Positions 1 through 8,939 of a DNA stretch of 64,000 nt are shown here, piece by piece. Source of the stretch: Pseudodesulfovibrio sp. JC047 (lineage in GTDB: Bacteria > Desulfobacterota > Desulfovibrionia > Desulfovibrionales > Desulfovibrionaceae); contig NZ_WUEH01000010.1 in the NCBI RefSeq assembly GCF_010468615.1, positions 62,001-126,000 of the forward strand. Direction: 5' to 3'. Made by a program: the position numbers and the translations under genes. Within the stretch, counting starts at the first letter, position 1. The number at the start of each line of letters is the position of its first letter. The notes beneath the pieces were generated by a model. It saw nothing but the letters and a program-made list of their open reading frames with translations. It made no database searches and was not told the origin of the DNA.

Positions 1-66
1 TGACGGTCAACACACGACAACCACTGTCCGTCATCCGGCAAAATGCTCCCGAGGTGGACCTGCCCT

Positions 67-2373
67 CTACTTTTTCTTTTTCTTGGCAGCGGCCTTTGCT
101 TTCTCTTTTGCATCAATGGTCTGAGATGCAGCCGCCGCGACCTGGGCGCGCTCTTCATCAGACAGTTCAACACCGTCGGGAATCTGCACCGATACACGGG
201 GACGCGCGAACTCGATACCGGCTTCCGCAAAGTGCTTGCGCATCTTGGCCAAGACCAATTTCCGCAAGGTAAATTGCCCACCGGGCTTGGTCATGAACTT
301 GACCCGCATCCGCATCCCGTATTCTTCCATGGCCTTGACGCCCTGGCTCTTGATATCTCCAAGCATCACTTTGTTCAATTCCGGGACCGCACGAACTTCC
401 TTGTTGATCTTCTTGATAATTTTTTTGACCTGCTGAATATCCGTGTCAAAAGGCACCAGATATTGCAATTTCATGACTGCCCAATCTCTGGTGTTGTTCT
501 TGACGAGCTTCATGGAACCAAACGGAATGGTATACAAAAATCCGAGATGATGGCGCAATTTCAATGAGCGTACCGAGATTTCCTCGACCGTTCCCATGGC
601 ACCGCTGGTCTCGATGTAGTCACCGACTCGAAACGCATCGTCGGTCAAGAAGAATATCCCGGAAATGATATCCTTGACCAACGTCTGCGCGCCAAAACCA
701 ATGGCAATACCAAAGACCGACGCCCCGGCGATCAGCGGCCCGATGTCCACGCCCAATGACGACAGGATAATCAGCACCGTGATGACCAACAAGGCTCCAA
801 AAATAAATTTCTTCAACAACTGCAACAAGGTCGCAAAACGATCTCCACCGGGACCGCCGCCTTCATGACCGCCTCCAGCACCCTGATCCGCGGCCTTTGC
901 TGTGAGCTTGCGCTCGATCGTTCGACTGATGAAAACCCAGACAATATAGGCAAGGACCAACGTGATAAGTGTATTGAACGAGGCCCGGACAGTGGCTCGA
1001 CCAAAATCGAAATCGATACCCCACACATGAAGTAATCCAAAAACAAATCCGGCCAGCAGAATGAAGCGGAATCCCTTGCTCAAGAAAGTCTGAAATCGAG
1101 TGGCATGTTTTTCAATCAACCCGACGGGTTCACCGGCATCGGCCGCGTCTTCAACGCCATCCTCCGCCTGATCGGGAATGGCCGGTCCTGCAATGTCTGC
1201 GGCAAACGAAACCAATCGCTGCGTGGCCCAATCAAAAATAAGATAAAGAGGCACCGCGAGCAATGTCATGATACCGGGCACCATGGCCTTGGTCCCGAAA
1301 ATCATCAGCCCCAAAACCCAAAACACCCAAAAGCCCAACACATAGGCGATGGCCGCCACATGCCAGAACCCGGCAAACTGATATCCCAACGACCCGGGCG
1401 TATTTCGCGCTTGAAGGGCTAGGGCAACAGGCCGACTGTTCCACAAAATGAGCAGAACCAAGACAAAGACAACCGTCAACCCACACAATGTGGACACGAG
1501 CAGAAGCAGGGCCTCGCTGCCCCCTTCAAGCCGAAGAAGCGTGGTCAAAAGCAGACCGAGGGCGATAATCCGTCCGATCCAGAGAATCCATTTATAGAGA
1601 TACTGCGCAGTCTGATCGGTGAGGGGCAGATATCTGAGCGCGGGGGCCTTGGGAGCGAGAATGAATCGGGCCACCAGTTTGACCATTTCCAAAAAGACAA
1701 TGGCAGCGAGCCATGCGATCACCACCGGCTTGCTGGCCGCCCCTTCGCTGAAAAGGATCAGATATCCGGCAAAAACCACGGCCAGAATCAATATGATTCC
1801 GAACGCATCCAACAAGGCGCGCATGAACAGCCGTCCCATGCAGGTATACCACAACGCATCCGGCGGAGTGATCTCAAAACTTTCCCGAATCTTCACGGTT
1901 TTCTTGCGAAAAATAAACATGGCCACGAGCCAGAGACCCGTCAAAACGAGCAGGGCCAGCAGCAGTTTTCCCACGGTCAAGGAATCATCCCCGCCGAGAA
2001 TATTCTTCACCTTTTCCGGCAATTCTCTGGGCGCAGTTGCCGCCCCGGAAAACAGATATTCAAAACGGTCACGTAAAAAGGAACTCGCTTTTCGCAGACG
2101 CTGGACCAAACCAGCCAGGCCGGTTTCCTTTTTGGGAGTGGCCATGACAGCCGCTTCTTTTTTCAATTCCTGAATGAGCACGGCCCGAACCTGCTCATCG
2201 CTGAGAGAAGCCATAATTTCCCGAAGCTGTTCCGGGGTGGCGTCCGGCGGAATGGCAAGACTCTCGATCGTTTCAGGAGCCGGTGATTCCGTCACATTCG
2301 CAGCAAAAACAGGACACGCAAAAAACACGACAAGCAACAGACCGACCACACACCTTGACCATCGAATACGCAT
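67..2373 (-). CDS. MscS-family mechanosensitive channel
   Basis: Large mechanosensitive ion channel of the inner membrane (about 768 residues), expected to release solutes on hypo-osmotic shock. The start at 2373 is chosen because GAGGGG lies just upstream and the product then begins with a signal peptide (MRIRWSRCVVGLLLVVFFA); an in-frame extension to 2550 has no such support and runs into the tRNA. After a periplasmic N-terminal part there are about ten hydrophobic helices. The MscS core follows with the pore-helix motif GASVFGIAIGFGAQTLVKD, a beta domain and a Lys-rich C-terminal tail (AKAAAKKKKK). It is much longer than E. coli MscS (286 aa), like the MscK/YbdG-type members. Substrate details are unknown. 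Confidence 0.9.
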   Translation of the reverse strand: MRIRWSRCVVGLLLVVFFACPVFAANVTESPAPETIESLAIPPDATPEQLREIMASLSDEQVRAVLIQELKKEAAVMATPKKETGLAGLVQRLRKASSFLRDRFEYLFSGAATAPRELPEKVKNILGGDDSLTVGKLLLALLVLTGLWLVAMFIFRKKTVKIRESFEITPPDALWYTCMGRLFMRALLDAFGIILILAVVFAGYLILFSEGAASKPVVIAWLAAIVFLEMVKLVARFILAPKAPALRYLPLTDQTAQYLYKWILWIGRIIALGLLLTTLLRLEGGSEALLLLVSTLCGLTVVFVLVLLILWNSRPVALALQARNTPGSLGYQFAGFWHVAAIAYVLGFWVFWVLGLMIFGTKAMVPGIMTLLAVPLYLIFDWATQRLVSFAADIAGPAIPDQAEDGVEDAADAGEPVGLIEKHATRFQTFLSKGFRFILLAGFVFGLLHVWGIDFDFGRATVRASFNTLITLVLAYIVWVFISRTIERKLTAKAADQGAGGGHEGGGPGGDRFATLLQLLKKFIFGALLVITVLIILSSLGVDIGPLIAGASVFGIAIGFGAQTLVKDIISGIFFLTDDAFRVGDYIETSGAMGTVEEISVRSLKLRHHLGFLYTIPFGSMKLVKNNTRDWAVMKLQYLVPFDTDIQQVKKIIKKINKEVRAVPELNKVMLGDIKSQGVKAMEEYGMRMRVKFMTKPGGQFTLRKLVLAKMRKHFAEAGIEFARPRVSVQIPDGVELSDEERAQVAAAASQTIDAKEKAKAAAKKKKK

Positions 2374-2545
2374 AGACCCCTCACATTGATGACATGTCTC
2401 AACAGTACACTCATAGACACATACCAAGTTCACAGGATAATTGTAAACGCAAAAGAGCGTCGGCCATCGGTTCAGAATTTTCAGACAAAGTTTTTTTTCG
2501 CTTGACCCAACACCACACCATGGTTTAAAAATCGACTCCCGTTTC

Positions 2546-2621
<76 letters not shown>

Positions 2622-2630
2622 AGGAATAGT

Positions 2631-2672
2631 AAGGGCTGACAAGGGTTTCTACCCATTGTCAGCCCTTTTTCG
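2631..2672 (+). terminator. Rho-independent terminator of tRNA-Thr
   Basis: Strong stem-loop with arms AAGGGCTGACAA and TTGTCAGCCCTT, a small loop and a run of T. It lies 10 nt behind the tRNA. Confidence 0.9.
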
Positions 2673-3688
2673 TACGCATTGTGTCAAAATCGATCAAAAA
2701 TAATAACTCCTTTTTAGGTCTACATTTTCGCGGCACACTTCGGTCAAACGATACTCTTCATTCGTTAAAATAGGTCTTATGCATACAAATTCCCTTGAAA
2801 AAAACTTTATCATTGCCATGCACAAGGTCTGGTATCGCCATTCAAAAAAAACTTTAAAAAACACGTATCAGCGACTATTCCCCTAAGCACGGCATTTTTT
2901 TCCCATACACAAGGCCTTCTGTGCCCATGGCAGGGCTTTTATCCCTCGAAGGGGGTTTTCAAGTCCCCCAAAAAATGACATGCTATTCACTAAAGAACGA
3001 TTGATCGGCAGATTTTCATATGCTGATCTCTCTGAAATCTTAGCAAAAAGCTCCGGTCTCCGTATGCGCTTCAATACGAAGACGGGAACAGTCTGAGAAG
3101 GGGGTGTCCTTCTCAAACGAACTTCCTCCCCTGCGGTAATTATAACCACCACCGTTTAGAGGAACAGTCGCAGGGGAAGGCATCACCACATGTTCCGCCA
3201 GTGGAGGGAGTCGACATACTTCGTACAATTCGCATGACGTTCTGAATCATGAGAGATTCCTCGGAATCTAACTCATCGAAAGGTCAGTTCGTCGTGACAT
3301 TGTTACGGGAAGATGCTCGGCTCCACGCGTCCAGCGACACCGGCGGTACAAAGAGACTCCACACACGCCTTTCACAGGCATTGCACCGTTGAGCGCACGA
3401 TAACAGCATCCGGCTGTTTCGCGTCTGCCGCCCGCCCCTGTCTTCCGTACTTTGTCCCTGCTTCCATATGGCCGAACCACTCGTGGCACGGCATGTCTCT
3501 ATCTGTGAATTGAACGATCCAATGTACACCATAGCGACCATTGAAACGCACCGGTTTCTTCCGCTTCGACTTTCCAACGCAGCGCACACACCGGAGCGAC
3601 CCGAAACGCTCTTGACGCTTTCCGCGCGCCGAGAAATCGGGAACAGGTGGAACACATTCAAAAAACATTTGAGAACAAGGAGGTTACA
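2673..3688 (+). other. Long 5' region of the fwd operon
   Basis: About 1 kb without a credible gene between the tRNA terminator and fwdD. The first part (2690-3060) is AT-rich. The conserved leader element lies at 3121-3224. The remaining 460 nt up to the fwdD start includes a small hairpin (GAGATTCC/GGAATCT near 3250) and an unassigned 74-codon reading frame (3468-3692) whose stop overlaps the fwdD GTG. The frame has no ribosome site, so it is not called as a gene. Confidence 0.6.
3121..3224 (+). promoter_or_regulatory. Conserved leader RNA element, copy 1 (candidate riboswitch)
   Basis: First of three copies of a roughly 100-nt element in this window. It contains a long stem (CTTCCTCCCCTGCG with CGCAGGGGAAGG), an inner segment ACCACCGTTTAGAGGAACAGT, and a conserved 3' block GTTCCGCCAGTGGAGGGAGT. 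Stem sequences differ between copies while mostly keeping pairing, and the unpaired blocks are kept. The copy lies in the sense orientation upstream of fwdD. The ligand is unknown; an H4MPT/MFR-type or molybdopterin-type ligand fits the downstream genes. Confidence 0.7.
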
Positions 3689-4069
3689 GTGAGCAGCATA
3701 CAAGGTCTGTTGGTGACTGTCCGAACCGCCAAACAAGGCTCGGCAATGGTTTCCAGCAAACATGGCGAGCTCTATTCATCGGAGATAAAGATCCTGCGCA
3801 TTCACCCGGATGACCTCAGTGCCATGGGGGCGAAAGACGGACAGGCTGCCATGCTGACCAGTCAGCATGGCGAAGTGCGTATCACCTGCAAGGGTGCCGA
3901 CGTCCCACGGGGTCTCTTCTTCCTCCCCCTTGGCCCTGTTGCCAACGTTCTCTTCAGTGTGACAAGCACCGAAGAGTCCGGGGTTCCCAACTGGAAAAGA
4001 CTCAAGGTGTCGCTCGCCCCATGCGATGAGCGGCCCGAACCACGCAACTCCGGCCAAGGAGCTGATTAA
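3689..4069 (+). CDS. fwdD: Formylmethanofuran dehydrogenase subunit D
   Basis: Small subunit with the molybdopterin-dinucleotide-binding beta-barrel domain that completes the FwdB active-site subunit of Mo/W formylmethanofuran dehydrogenases. I start it at GTG 3689, preceded by AAGGAGG at ideal spacing, giving 126 aa; the longer ATG at 3647 has no ribosome site. Typical motifs are SSKHGELYSSEIKILRIHPD, TSQHGEV and FFLPLGPVANVL. It is the first gene of the fwd operon and overlaps fwdB by one base (TAATG), so translation is probably coupled. Confidence 0.9.
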   Translation: MSSIQGLLVTVRTAKQGSAMVSSKHGELYSSEIKILRIHPDDLSAMGAKDGQAAMLTSQHGEVRITCKGADVPRGLFFLPLGPVANVLFSVTSTEESGVPNWKRLKVSLAPCDERPEPRNSGQGAD

Positions 4070-5361
4070 TGACTGTGCATAAAAATGTAGTCTGCACCTT
4101 CTGCGGCTGCCTCTGCGACGACATCGAGGTGGAAGTTGAAGACAACACCATAAAATCCGTCAAAAAAGCCTGTGCCATCGGCAAAAACAAGATCATGCAC
4201 GCAATCACGGAGCCGCCGACTCCCAGCGTGAACGGCACGAAAACCTCGATTGACGCAGCCGTAACGGAAGCCGCGCGCATCCTGAGCAAGGCCAGAAACC
4301 CGCTCATCTACGGCCTGAGCAGCACCACGTCCGAAGCACAACGAGAGTTGGTCGAAATCGCCGAGATCACCCGGGGCAACCTCGACAACTGCTCCTCGTA
4401 CTGCCATGGCCCGGGTGTTCTTGCCCGCCAGCAGACCGGATTGGTTTCCTGTTCGCTGGGTGAAATCAAGAACAGGGCGGACCTCGTCATCTATTGGGGC
4501 TGTAACCCCGTGGAATCCCACATGCGTCATCTGTCGCGCTACTCGCTCCAACCCAAAGGGTTATACACTCCGGAAGGACGAAAGGGCCGCAAGGTCATTG
4601 CCATCGACATCCGGCCAACCCCAACCACCAAACGGGCTGATGTCTTCCTGCAAGTCTCGCCCGGACATACCTTCGAAATAGCCTCGGCCCTGCGTGCCCT
4701 GATTCAGGGCGAACCTCTTGAGTTCCCTGAAGGGCAGGACACCGTGGGCGATGTGCCCATCGATTCCTGGCGTAAAGTGGCCGACATGATCAAGGGCTGC
4801 AAATACGGCGTGCTCCATTTCGGTTTGGGTGTAACCCAATGCCGCAACTCGGACATCAACGTCGAACAGGTCGCCCGACTGGTTCAGGACGCCAACCGGC
4901 ACACCCGATTCTACGGGGTCGCCATGCGCGGTCACGGCAACGTCAACGGCGCCAATCAGGTCATGACATGGCTCACTGGCTATCCCCTGTGCGTGAACTT
5001 CAGCAAGGGATATCCCCGCCACAATCCGGGGGAATACAGCACCCTGCCCATGCTCGCCCGCAAGGATATCGACGCCGCGCTCATCGTGGCGACCGACCCG
5101 GGCGCGCACCTTCCAAAGGATGCGGTGGACTTTCTCAAGACCATTCCCACCATCCATCTCGATCCGCACCGCAACCTGACCACGCCGTGGTCCTCGGTGG
5201 TCATTCCCGTGGCCCCCGTTGGCGTGGCGGCCACCGGCACTTTCTACCGCATGGACAACGTCCCGCTGCGCTTGAAAAAGTTGGTGGACTCCCCATTCCC
5301 CTCGGACGAAGAGGTCTTGAAAACCATGAAGGAGAAAATCGTTTATGCTGCGAATAGCTAA
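4069..5361 (+). CDS. fwdB: Formylmethanofuran dehydrogenase catalytic subunit B
   Basis: Catalytic Mo/W-bis(MGD) subunit (430 aa). In archaea it interconverts CO2 and formate, which FwdA couples to methanofuran. The N-terminus holds CTFCGCLCDD (C9, C12, C16) plus C35, the ligands of a [4Fe-4S] cluster. NCSSYCHGPG carries Cys112-His113 at the place of the archaeal metal-ligand Cys and its neighbouring His. MRGHGNVNG is also conserved. The methylotroph homologue FhcB is described as lacking the cluster and active-site residues, so this copy looks like the archaeal, redox-active form. No ferredoxin-like FwdF/FwdG subunit is encoded nearby, so its electron partner is unknown. Confidence 0.94.
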   Translation: MTVHKNVVCTFCGCLCDDIEVEVEDNTIKSVKKACAIGKNKIMHAITEPPTPSVNGTKTSIDAAVTEAARILSKARNPLIYGLSSTTSEAQRELVEIAEITRGNLDNCSSYCHGPGVLARQQTGLVSCSLGEIKNRADLVIYWGCNPVESHMRHLSRYSLQPKGLYTPEGRKGRKVIAIDIRPTPTTKRADVFLQVSPGHTFEIASALRALIQGEPLEFPEGQDTVGDVPIDSWRKVADMIKGCKYGVLHFGLGVTQCRNSDINVEQVARLVQDANRHTRFYGVAMRGHGNVNGANQVMTWLTGYPLCVNFSKGYPRHNPGEYSTLPMLARKDIDAALIVATDPGAHLPKDAVDFLKTIPTIHLDPHRNLTTPWSSVVIPVAPVGVAATGTFYRMDNVPLRLKKLVDSPFPSDEEVLKTMKEKIVYAANS

Positions 5362-6997
5362 TGGGCGCGTTCACGACCCGACAAACACCCTGAGCGGCAC
5401 GGTACAGGATATTGTCATGGACAAGGGAGCCATCATTTCCACCGACGGCATCCCACAAGGCCAACTGGATGAGATGGAGACCATCGACGCAACGGATTGC
5501 GTGGTCATGGCCGGTGGCGTGGACATCCACAGTCACATTGCCGGAGCCAAGGTCAATACCGGACGCATCATGTGTCCGGAAGAGCATTACAGCCACGTCT
5601 CATCCCGGACCAAAATCACCCGGGCGGGCTGCGGTCGATGCGTGCCGACCACGTATCGCACGGGCTATCTCTATTCCAAACTCGGCTATACCACGGTCTT
5701 CGAAGCAGCGGTTCCGCCGCTGGAAGCGCGGCACACCCATGAAGAGTTGCAGGACCTGCCCATGTTGGACAAAGGGTGCTACACCGTCATGGGCAACAAC
5801 CATCTGGTGATGCAGGTGCTCAGTGACACCGATCCGGTCCGCCGGAAAGAACGGCTGCGCAATCTGGTTTCCTGGTTGCTCAAGGCCAGTCGCGGCTATG
5901 GCATTAAAGTGGTCAACCCCGGCGGCGTGGAAGATTGGAAATGGAACGTGGGCGCGGCCGATCTCGACACCCCCACCCCACCCTTTGGCGTGACCCCGAG
6001 ACAGATTCTCGGCGGGCTGGCAGAGGCGGTGGATGATCTCAAACTCCCCCACTCCATGCATTTGCATTGCAACCATCTGGGCGAAGCAGGCAACGTGGCC
6101 ACCACATTGGAGACCATGCGGACCCTGGAGGGACATCGTGCCCATTTCACTCACCTGCAATTCCACTCCTACGGCAAAACGCCAAAAGGCGGATTCACAT
6201 CGGGCACCGTGGAGATCACGGACTACCTCAACAAACACCCGGAGTTTACCTTCGATGTCGGCCAGATCGTGTTTGGTTCGACATTGACCATGACCTCGGA
6301 CGCGCCCATGGAATTCCATCTGCATCAGATGACCAAGGGCAAATGGGCCAGCGGTGATATCGAAATGGAAAGCGGGTCCGGCATCGTTCCCATTACCTAC
6401 AAACCCAAAATGCTGGTCAACGCCATCCAGTGGGCCGTGGGTCTCGAACTATTGCTGCTCACCAAGAACCCCTGGCAGGTCGTGCTGACCACGGACCATC
6501 CCAACGCCGGTCCGTTCACGGCCTATCCGCAGATCATCAAGCTGCTCATGGACAAGGATTATCGGCAATCCTGGGTGGAAAAGCTCCATCCCAAGATCCG
6601 TCAATTCACCTGCCTGTTCGAACTCGACCGCGAGTACACACTGGATGAAATCGCGATCATCACCCGGTCCGGTCCGGCCAGAACACTGGGGCTTGACCGC
6701 AAGGGACACATCGGAGTCGGTGCCGAAGCCGATGTGACGATCTATCGAACCAACACCGACAAGAGCACCATGTTCAGCACTCCGGCATACGTCATCAAGC
6801 ATGGCGAAGTGGTCGTGCGAGACGGTGAAATCGTCAAGAGTGTCACCGGCAAAAGCCTGGGCGTGTCTCCCGAACAGGGCGAACGACTGGACGACGAACT
6901 GACCGACACATTCGATGCGTACTACACGGTCAAAATGGCGAACTACATGGTGGAAGATGAATATCTGGACACACCGGAGGTTGTCCCATGCGGATAA
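5345..6997 (+). CDS. fwdA: Formylmethanofuran dehydrogenase subunit A (amidohydrolase)
   Basis: 550-aa amidohydrolase-fold subunit that forms or cleaves the formamide bond of N-formylmethanofuran at a dinuclear metal site. The expected signatures are visible: HxH in VDIHSHIAG, the Lys to be carboxylated in YGIKVVNPGG, the His of HLHCNHLGEAGN, and the Asp in TTDHPNAGPF. It overlaps fwdB by 17 nt, with AAGGAG upstream of its ATG. Retained metal ligands argue for a functional hydrolase/ligase joined to FwdB chemistry by formate transfer. Confidence 0.95.
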   Translation: MLRIANGRVHDPTNTLSGTVQDIVMDKGAIISTDGIPQGQLDEMETIDATDCVVMAGGVDIHSHIAGAKVNTGRIMCPEEHYSHVSSRTKITRAGCGRCVPTTYRTGYLYSKLGYTTVFEAAVPPLEARHTHEELQDLPMLDKGCYTVMGNNHLVMQVLSDTDPVRRKERLRNLVSWLLKASRGYGIKVVNPGGVEDWKWNVGAADLDTPTPPFGVTPRQILGGLAEAVDDLKLPHSMHLHCNHLGEAGNVATTLETMRTLEGHRAHFTHLQFHSYGKTPKGGFTSGTVEITDYLNKHPEFTFDVGQIVFGSTLTMTSDAPMEFHLHQMTKGKWASGDIEMESGSGIVPITYKPKMLVNAIQWAVGLELLLLTKNPWQVVLTTDHPNAGPFTAYPQIIKLLMDKDYRQSWVEKLHPKIRQFTCLFELDREYTLDEIAIITRSGPARTLGLDRKGHIGVGAEADVTIYRTNTDKSTMFSTPAYVIKHGEVVVRDGEIVKSVTGKSLGVSPEQGERLDDELTDTFDAYYTVKMANYMVEDEYLDTPEVVPCG

Positions 6998-7887
6998 ACA
7001 ATGTTGAAATAGTGGACACGTTCGCCGAGGCCTTTCCCATGGCCGCCGCACGGGTCACCATCACGGCGAAAAATGAAAAATGGGCCATGCAGGCCGCGCA
7101 GGCCGTCACGGGATTCGCCACGTCGGTCATCGGCTGCGGTATCGAAGCGGGCATTGACGGTGTTTCCTCAAAGACACCGGACGGACGGCCCGGGCTGGAC
7201 TGCCTGTTCTTTGGCATGTCAGCGGGAGCACTGGAAAAACAGATGCTCAAACGCATCGGCCAGGCCATCATGACCACACCGACATCCGCCTGTTTCGACG
7301 GCGGAGTCTCCGAATGCCCGGCGGACGAGCGCACCGAGCTGAAGCTCGGCGGCAAAATCCGCTACTTCGGTGACGGATTCCAGGCCAGCAAGGTCATCAA
7401 CGACACCCGGTACTGGCGCATTCCGGTCATGGAAGGCGAGTTCCTGATTCAGGAATCGTTCACCATGGTCGATGGCATCGGCGGCGGCAACTTCATGATT
7501 CTGGCGGAGTCGGACGACGCGGCACTGGCTGCGGCCGAAGCCGCTGTCGAACGCATGAAAGAAATTCGTGGCGTGGCCCTGCCCTTCCCGGGCGGCATTG
7601 TGCGAAGCGGCAGTCAGGTCGGCTCCAAATACGCCTTCCTCCCCGCCTCAACCAACGTGGCCTTCTGCCCGACCATTCGCAGCCGCGTGCCAAAAACCGA
7701 GATTCCCAAAGGGGTGAACTCGGTCATGGAAATTGTCATTGACGCCCTGACCTACGAGCAGGTGGCCGAAGCCACCCGTGTGGGTATTGAGGCGGCCTGC
7801 CTGCCCGGCGTGATGCAGATCACAGCCGGGAACTACGGCGGCAAACTTGGCAAGCACCACTTCCATCTTCAGGAACTCCTCGGCTGA
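6988..7887 (+). CDS. ftr: Formylmethanofuran:H4MPT formyltransferase
   Basis: 299-aa soluble enzyme that moves the formyl group between N-formyl-methanofuran and N5-formyl-H4MPT (FhcD in methylotrophs). Full family length, with conserved segments TSVIGCGIEAG, RPGLDCLFFGMS, GDGFQASK, VPVMEGEF-like IPVMEGEF, and GGIVRSGSQVGSKY. The start overlaps fwdA by 10 nt and has GGAGG seven bases upstream. Its place between fwdA and fwdC is typical of bacterial fhc/fwd operons. Confidence 0.95.
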   Translation: MRINNVEIVDTFAEAFPMAAARVTITAKNEKWAMQAAQAVTGFATSVIGCGIEAGIDGVSSKTPDGRPGLDCLFFGMSAGALEKQMLKRIGQAIMTTPTSACFDGGVSECPADERTELKLGGKIRYFGDGFQASKVINDTRYWRIPVMEGEFLIQESFTMVDGIGGGNFMILAESDDAALAAAEAAVERMKEIRGVALPFPGGIVRSGSQVGSKYAFLPASTNVAFCPTIRSRVPKTEIPKGVNSVMEIVIDALTYEQVAEATRVGIEAACLPGVMQITAGNYGGKLGKHHFHLQELLG

Positions 7888-7927
7888 TGGAAAACCCACT
7901 ACAACGACAAGGAACTGGAGCCAAATC

Positions 7928-8776
7928 ATGAATACACGGGTTCATCTGACCCTCCGCACGGCCCCGGACCTGCCCGTCGAAGCGGACTCCCTGCTTCCCG
8001 AGACGGTCACGGGTAAAGAAACTGCGGACATAGCGGCCCTGCCTTTGCTGGTAGGAAATCACACGGAAACCGTCGGCGATCATTTCCAGGTGGAAATAAC
8101 CGACGGCTCCCCGGACACGGCCGACACACTGGCCACGCTGGAATTGACCGGCAACCTCTCCCGATTCAAACATATCGGTGAGGCAATGACCCGAGGAACC
8201 CTGACCGTCAATGGTCCAGTAAGTTTCCACGCGGGTGCAAAAATGAGCGGTGGTGAACTGATTATCAATGGCGATGCCGGGGATTACCTCGGGGCCATGA
8301 TGACCGGCGGAACCATCGTGGTCAACGGTAACGCCGGGCACTTCGCCGGTTCCTCGTATCGAGGATATTCCAGAGGTATGTCCGGTGGAACGATTCTCGT
8401 CCACGGCAATGCCGGAAACCTGACCGGCGCACGGATGCGTCGCGGACTCATCGCAGTTCGCGGCACCTGCGGCGATCTGGCGGGATTCTCCATGGGTGCG
8501 GGAACCGTGCTCATCGGTGGCGAAGTCGGCGTGCGAGCCGGAGCGAACATGAGCCGAGGCTCGGTCATTTTGCTCACGCCCCCAGAGGAAATCAGACCGA
8601 CCTTCCGCTATAACGCCACCTGCGTACCAGCATTCTGGCCGGTCATGCACGGCTCGCTGTCAGAGGCGGGCTGGTCCGTGCCCGAAACAGGCCCATACGC
8701 GCTCTTCAAGAAATACAGTGGCGACGTCAATGAAGGCAGTCGCGGCGAGTTGCTCTTGTACGCAGGCACCGCCTAA
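7928..8776 (+). CDS. fwdC: Formylmethanofuran dehydrogenase subunit C
   Basis: 282-aa beta-helix subunit made of repeated GxGxxxG-type turns (for example GGTIVVNGNAGHFAG, MSGGTILVHGNAGNLTG, GRGLIAVRG-like MRRGLIAVRGTCGDLAG), related to the glutamate synthase C-terminal domain. It supports the FwdA-FwdB assembly. I start it at 7928 because GGAG precedes that ATG; longer frames run into the ftr gene. Last gene of the fwd operon. A second FwdC paralogue lies at 28352-29206. Confidence 0.93.
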   Translation: MNTRVHLTLRTAPDLPVEADSLLPETVTGKETADIAALPLLVGNHTETVGDHFQVEITDGSPDTADTLATLELTGNLSRFKHIGEAMTRGTLTVNGPVSFHAGAKMSGGELIINGDAGDYLGAMMTGGTIVVNGNAGHFAGSSYRGYSRGMSGGTILVHGNAGNLTGARMRRGLIAVRGTCGDLAGFSMGAGTVLIGGEVGVRAGANMSRGSVILLTPPEEIRPTFRYNATCVPAFWPVMHGSLSEAGWSVPETGPYALFKKYSGDVNEGSRGELLLYAGTA

Positions 8777-8808
8777 ACCAACGCGGTCAAACGCACGACG
8801 AAACAATA

Positions 8809-8842
8809 GGGAGGTCGATCGGCACAGGTCGATCGGCCTCCT
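8809..8842 (+). terminator. Hairpin behind fwdC
   Basis: Eleven-base-pair stem GGAGGTCGATC/GATCGGCCTCC with one G-T pair, 33 nt past the fwdC stop. There is no T-run, so termination may be weak or Rho-assisted. Confidence 0.5.
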
Positions 8843-8870
8843 CATGCTTTGGAAATGGCATCTGCAAAAG

Positions 8871-8906
8871 ACAAAAAACGTCCCGAGGGTCGCAACCGAC
8901 GGGACG
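8871..8906 (-). terminator. Rho-independent terminator of the CitG-like gene
   Basis: On the minus strand CGTCCCG pairs with CGGGACG around a 14-nt loop and is followed by TTTTTTG. It lies 34 nt beyond the stop of the convergent CitG-like gene. Confidence 0.8.
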
Positions 8907-8939
8907 CATGAGACTGCTTTTAGGCTTTGAAATTTGAAA

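Noticed and set aside
3121-3224. Cobalamin riboswitch as explanation of the leader element
   Set aside because: The conserved B12-box and the typical core are missing, and the three downstream units are not cobalamin genes. A Moco-type motif could not be excluded and is kept as an alternative.
3268-3763. 159-codon minus-strand frame over the fwd leader
   Set aside because: It is antisense to the leader and fwdD start, has no ribosome site and no recognisable domain.
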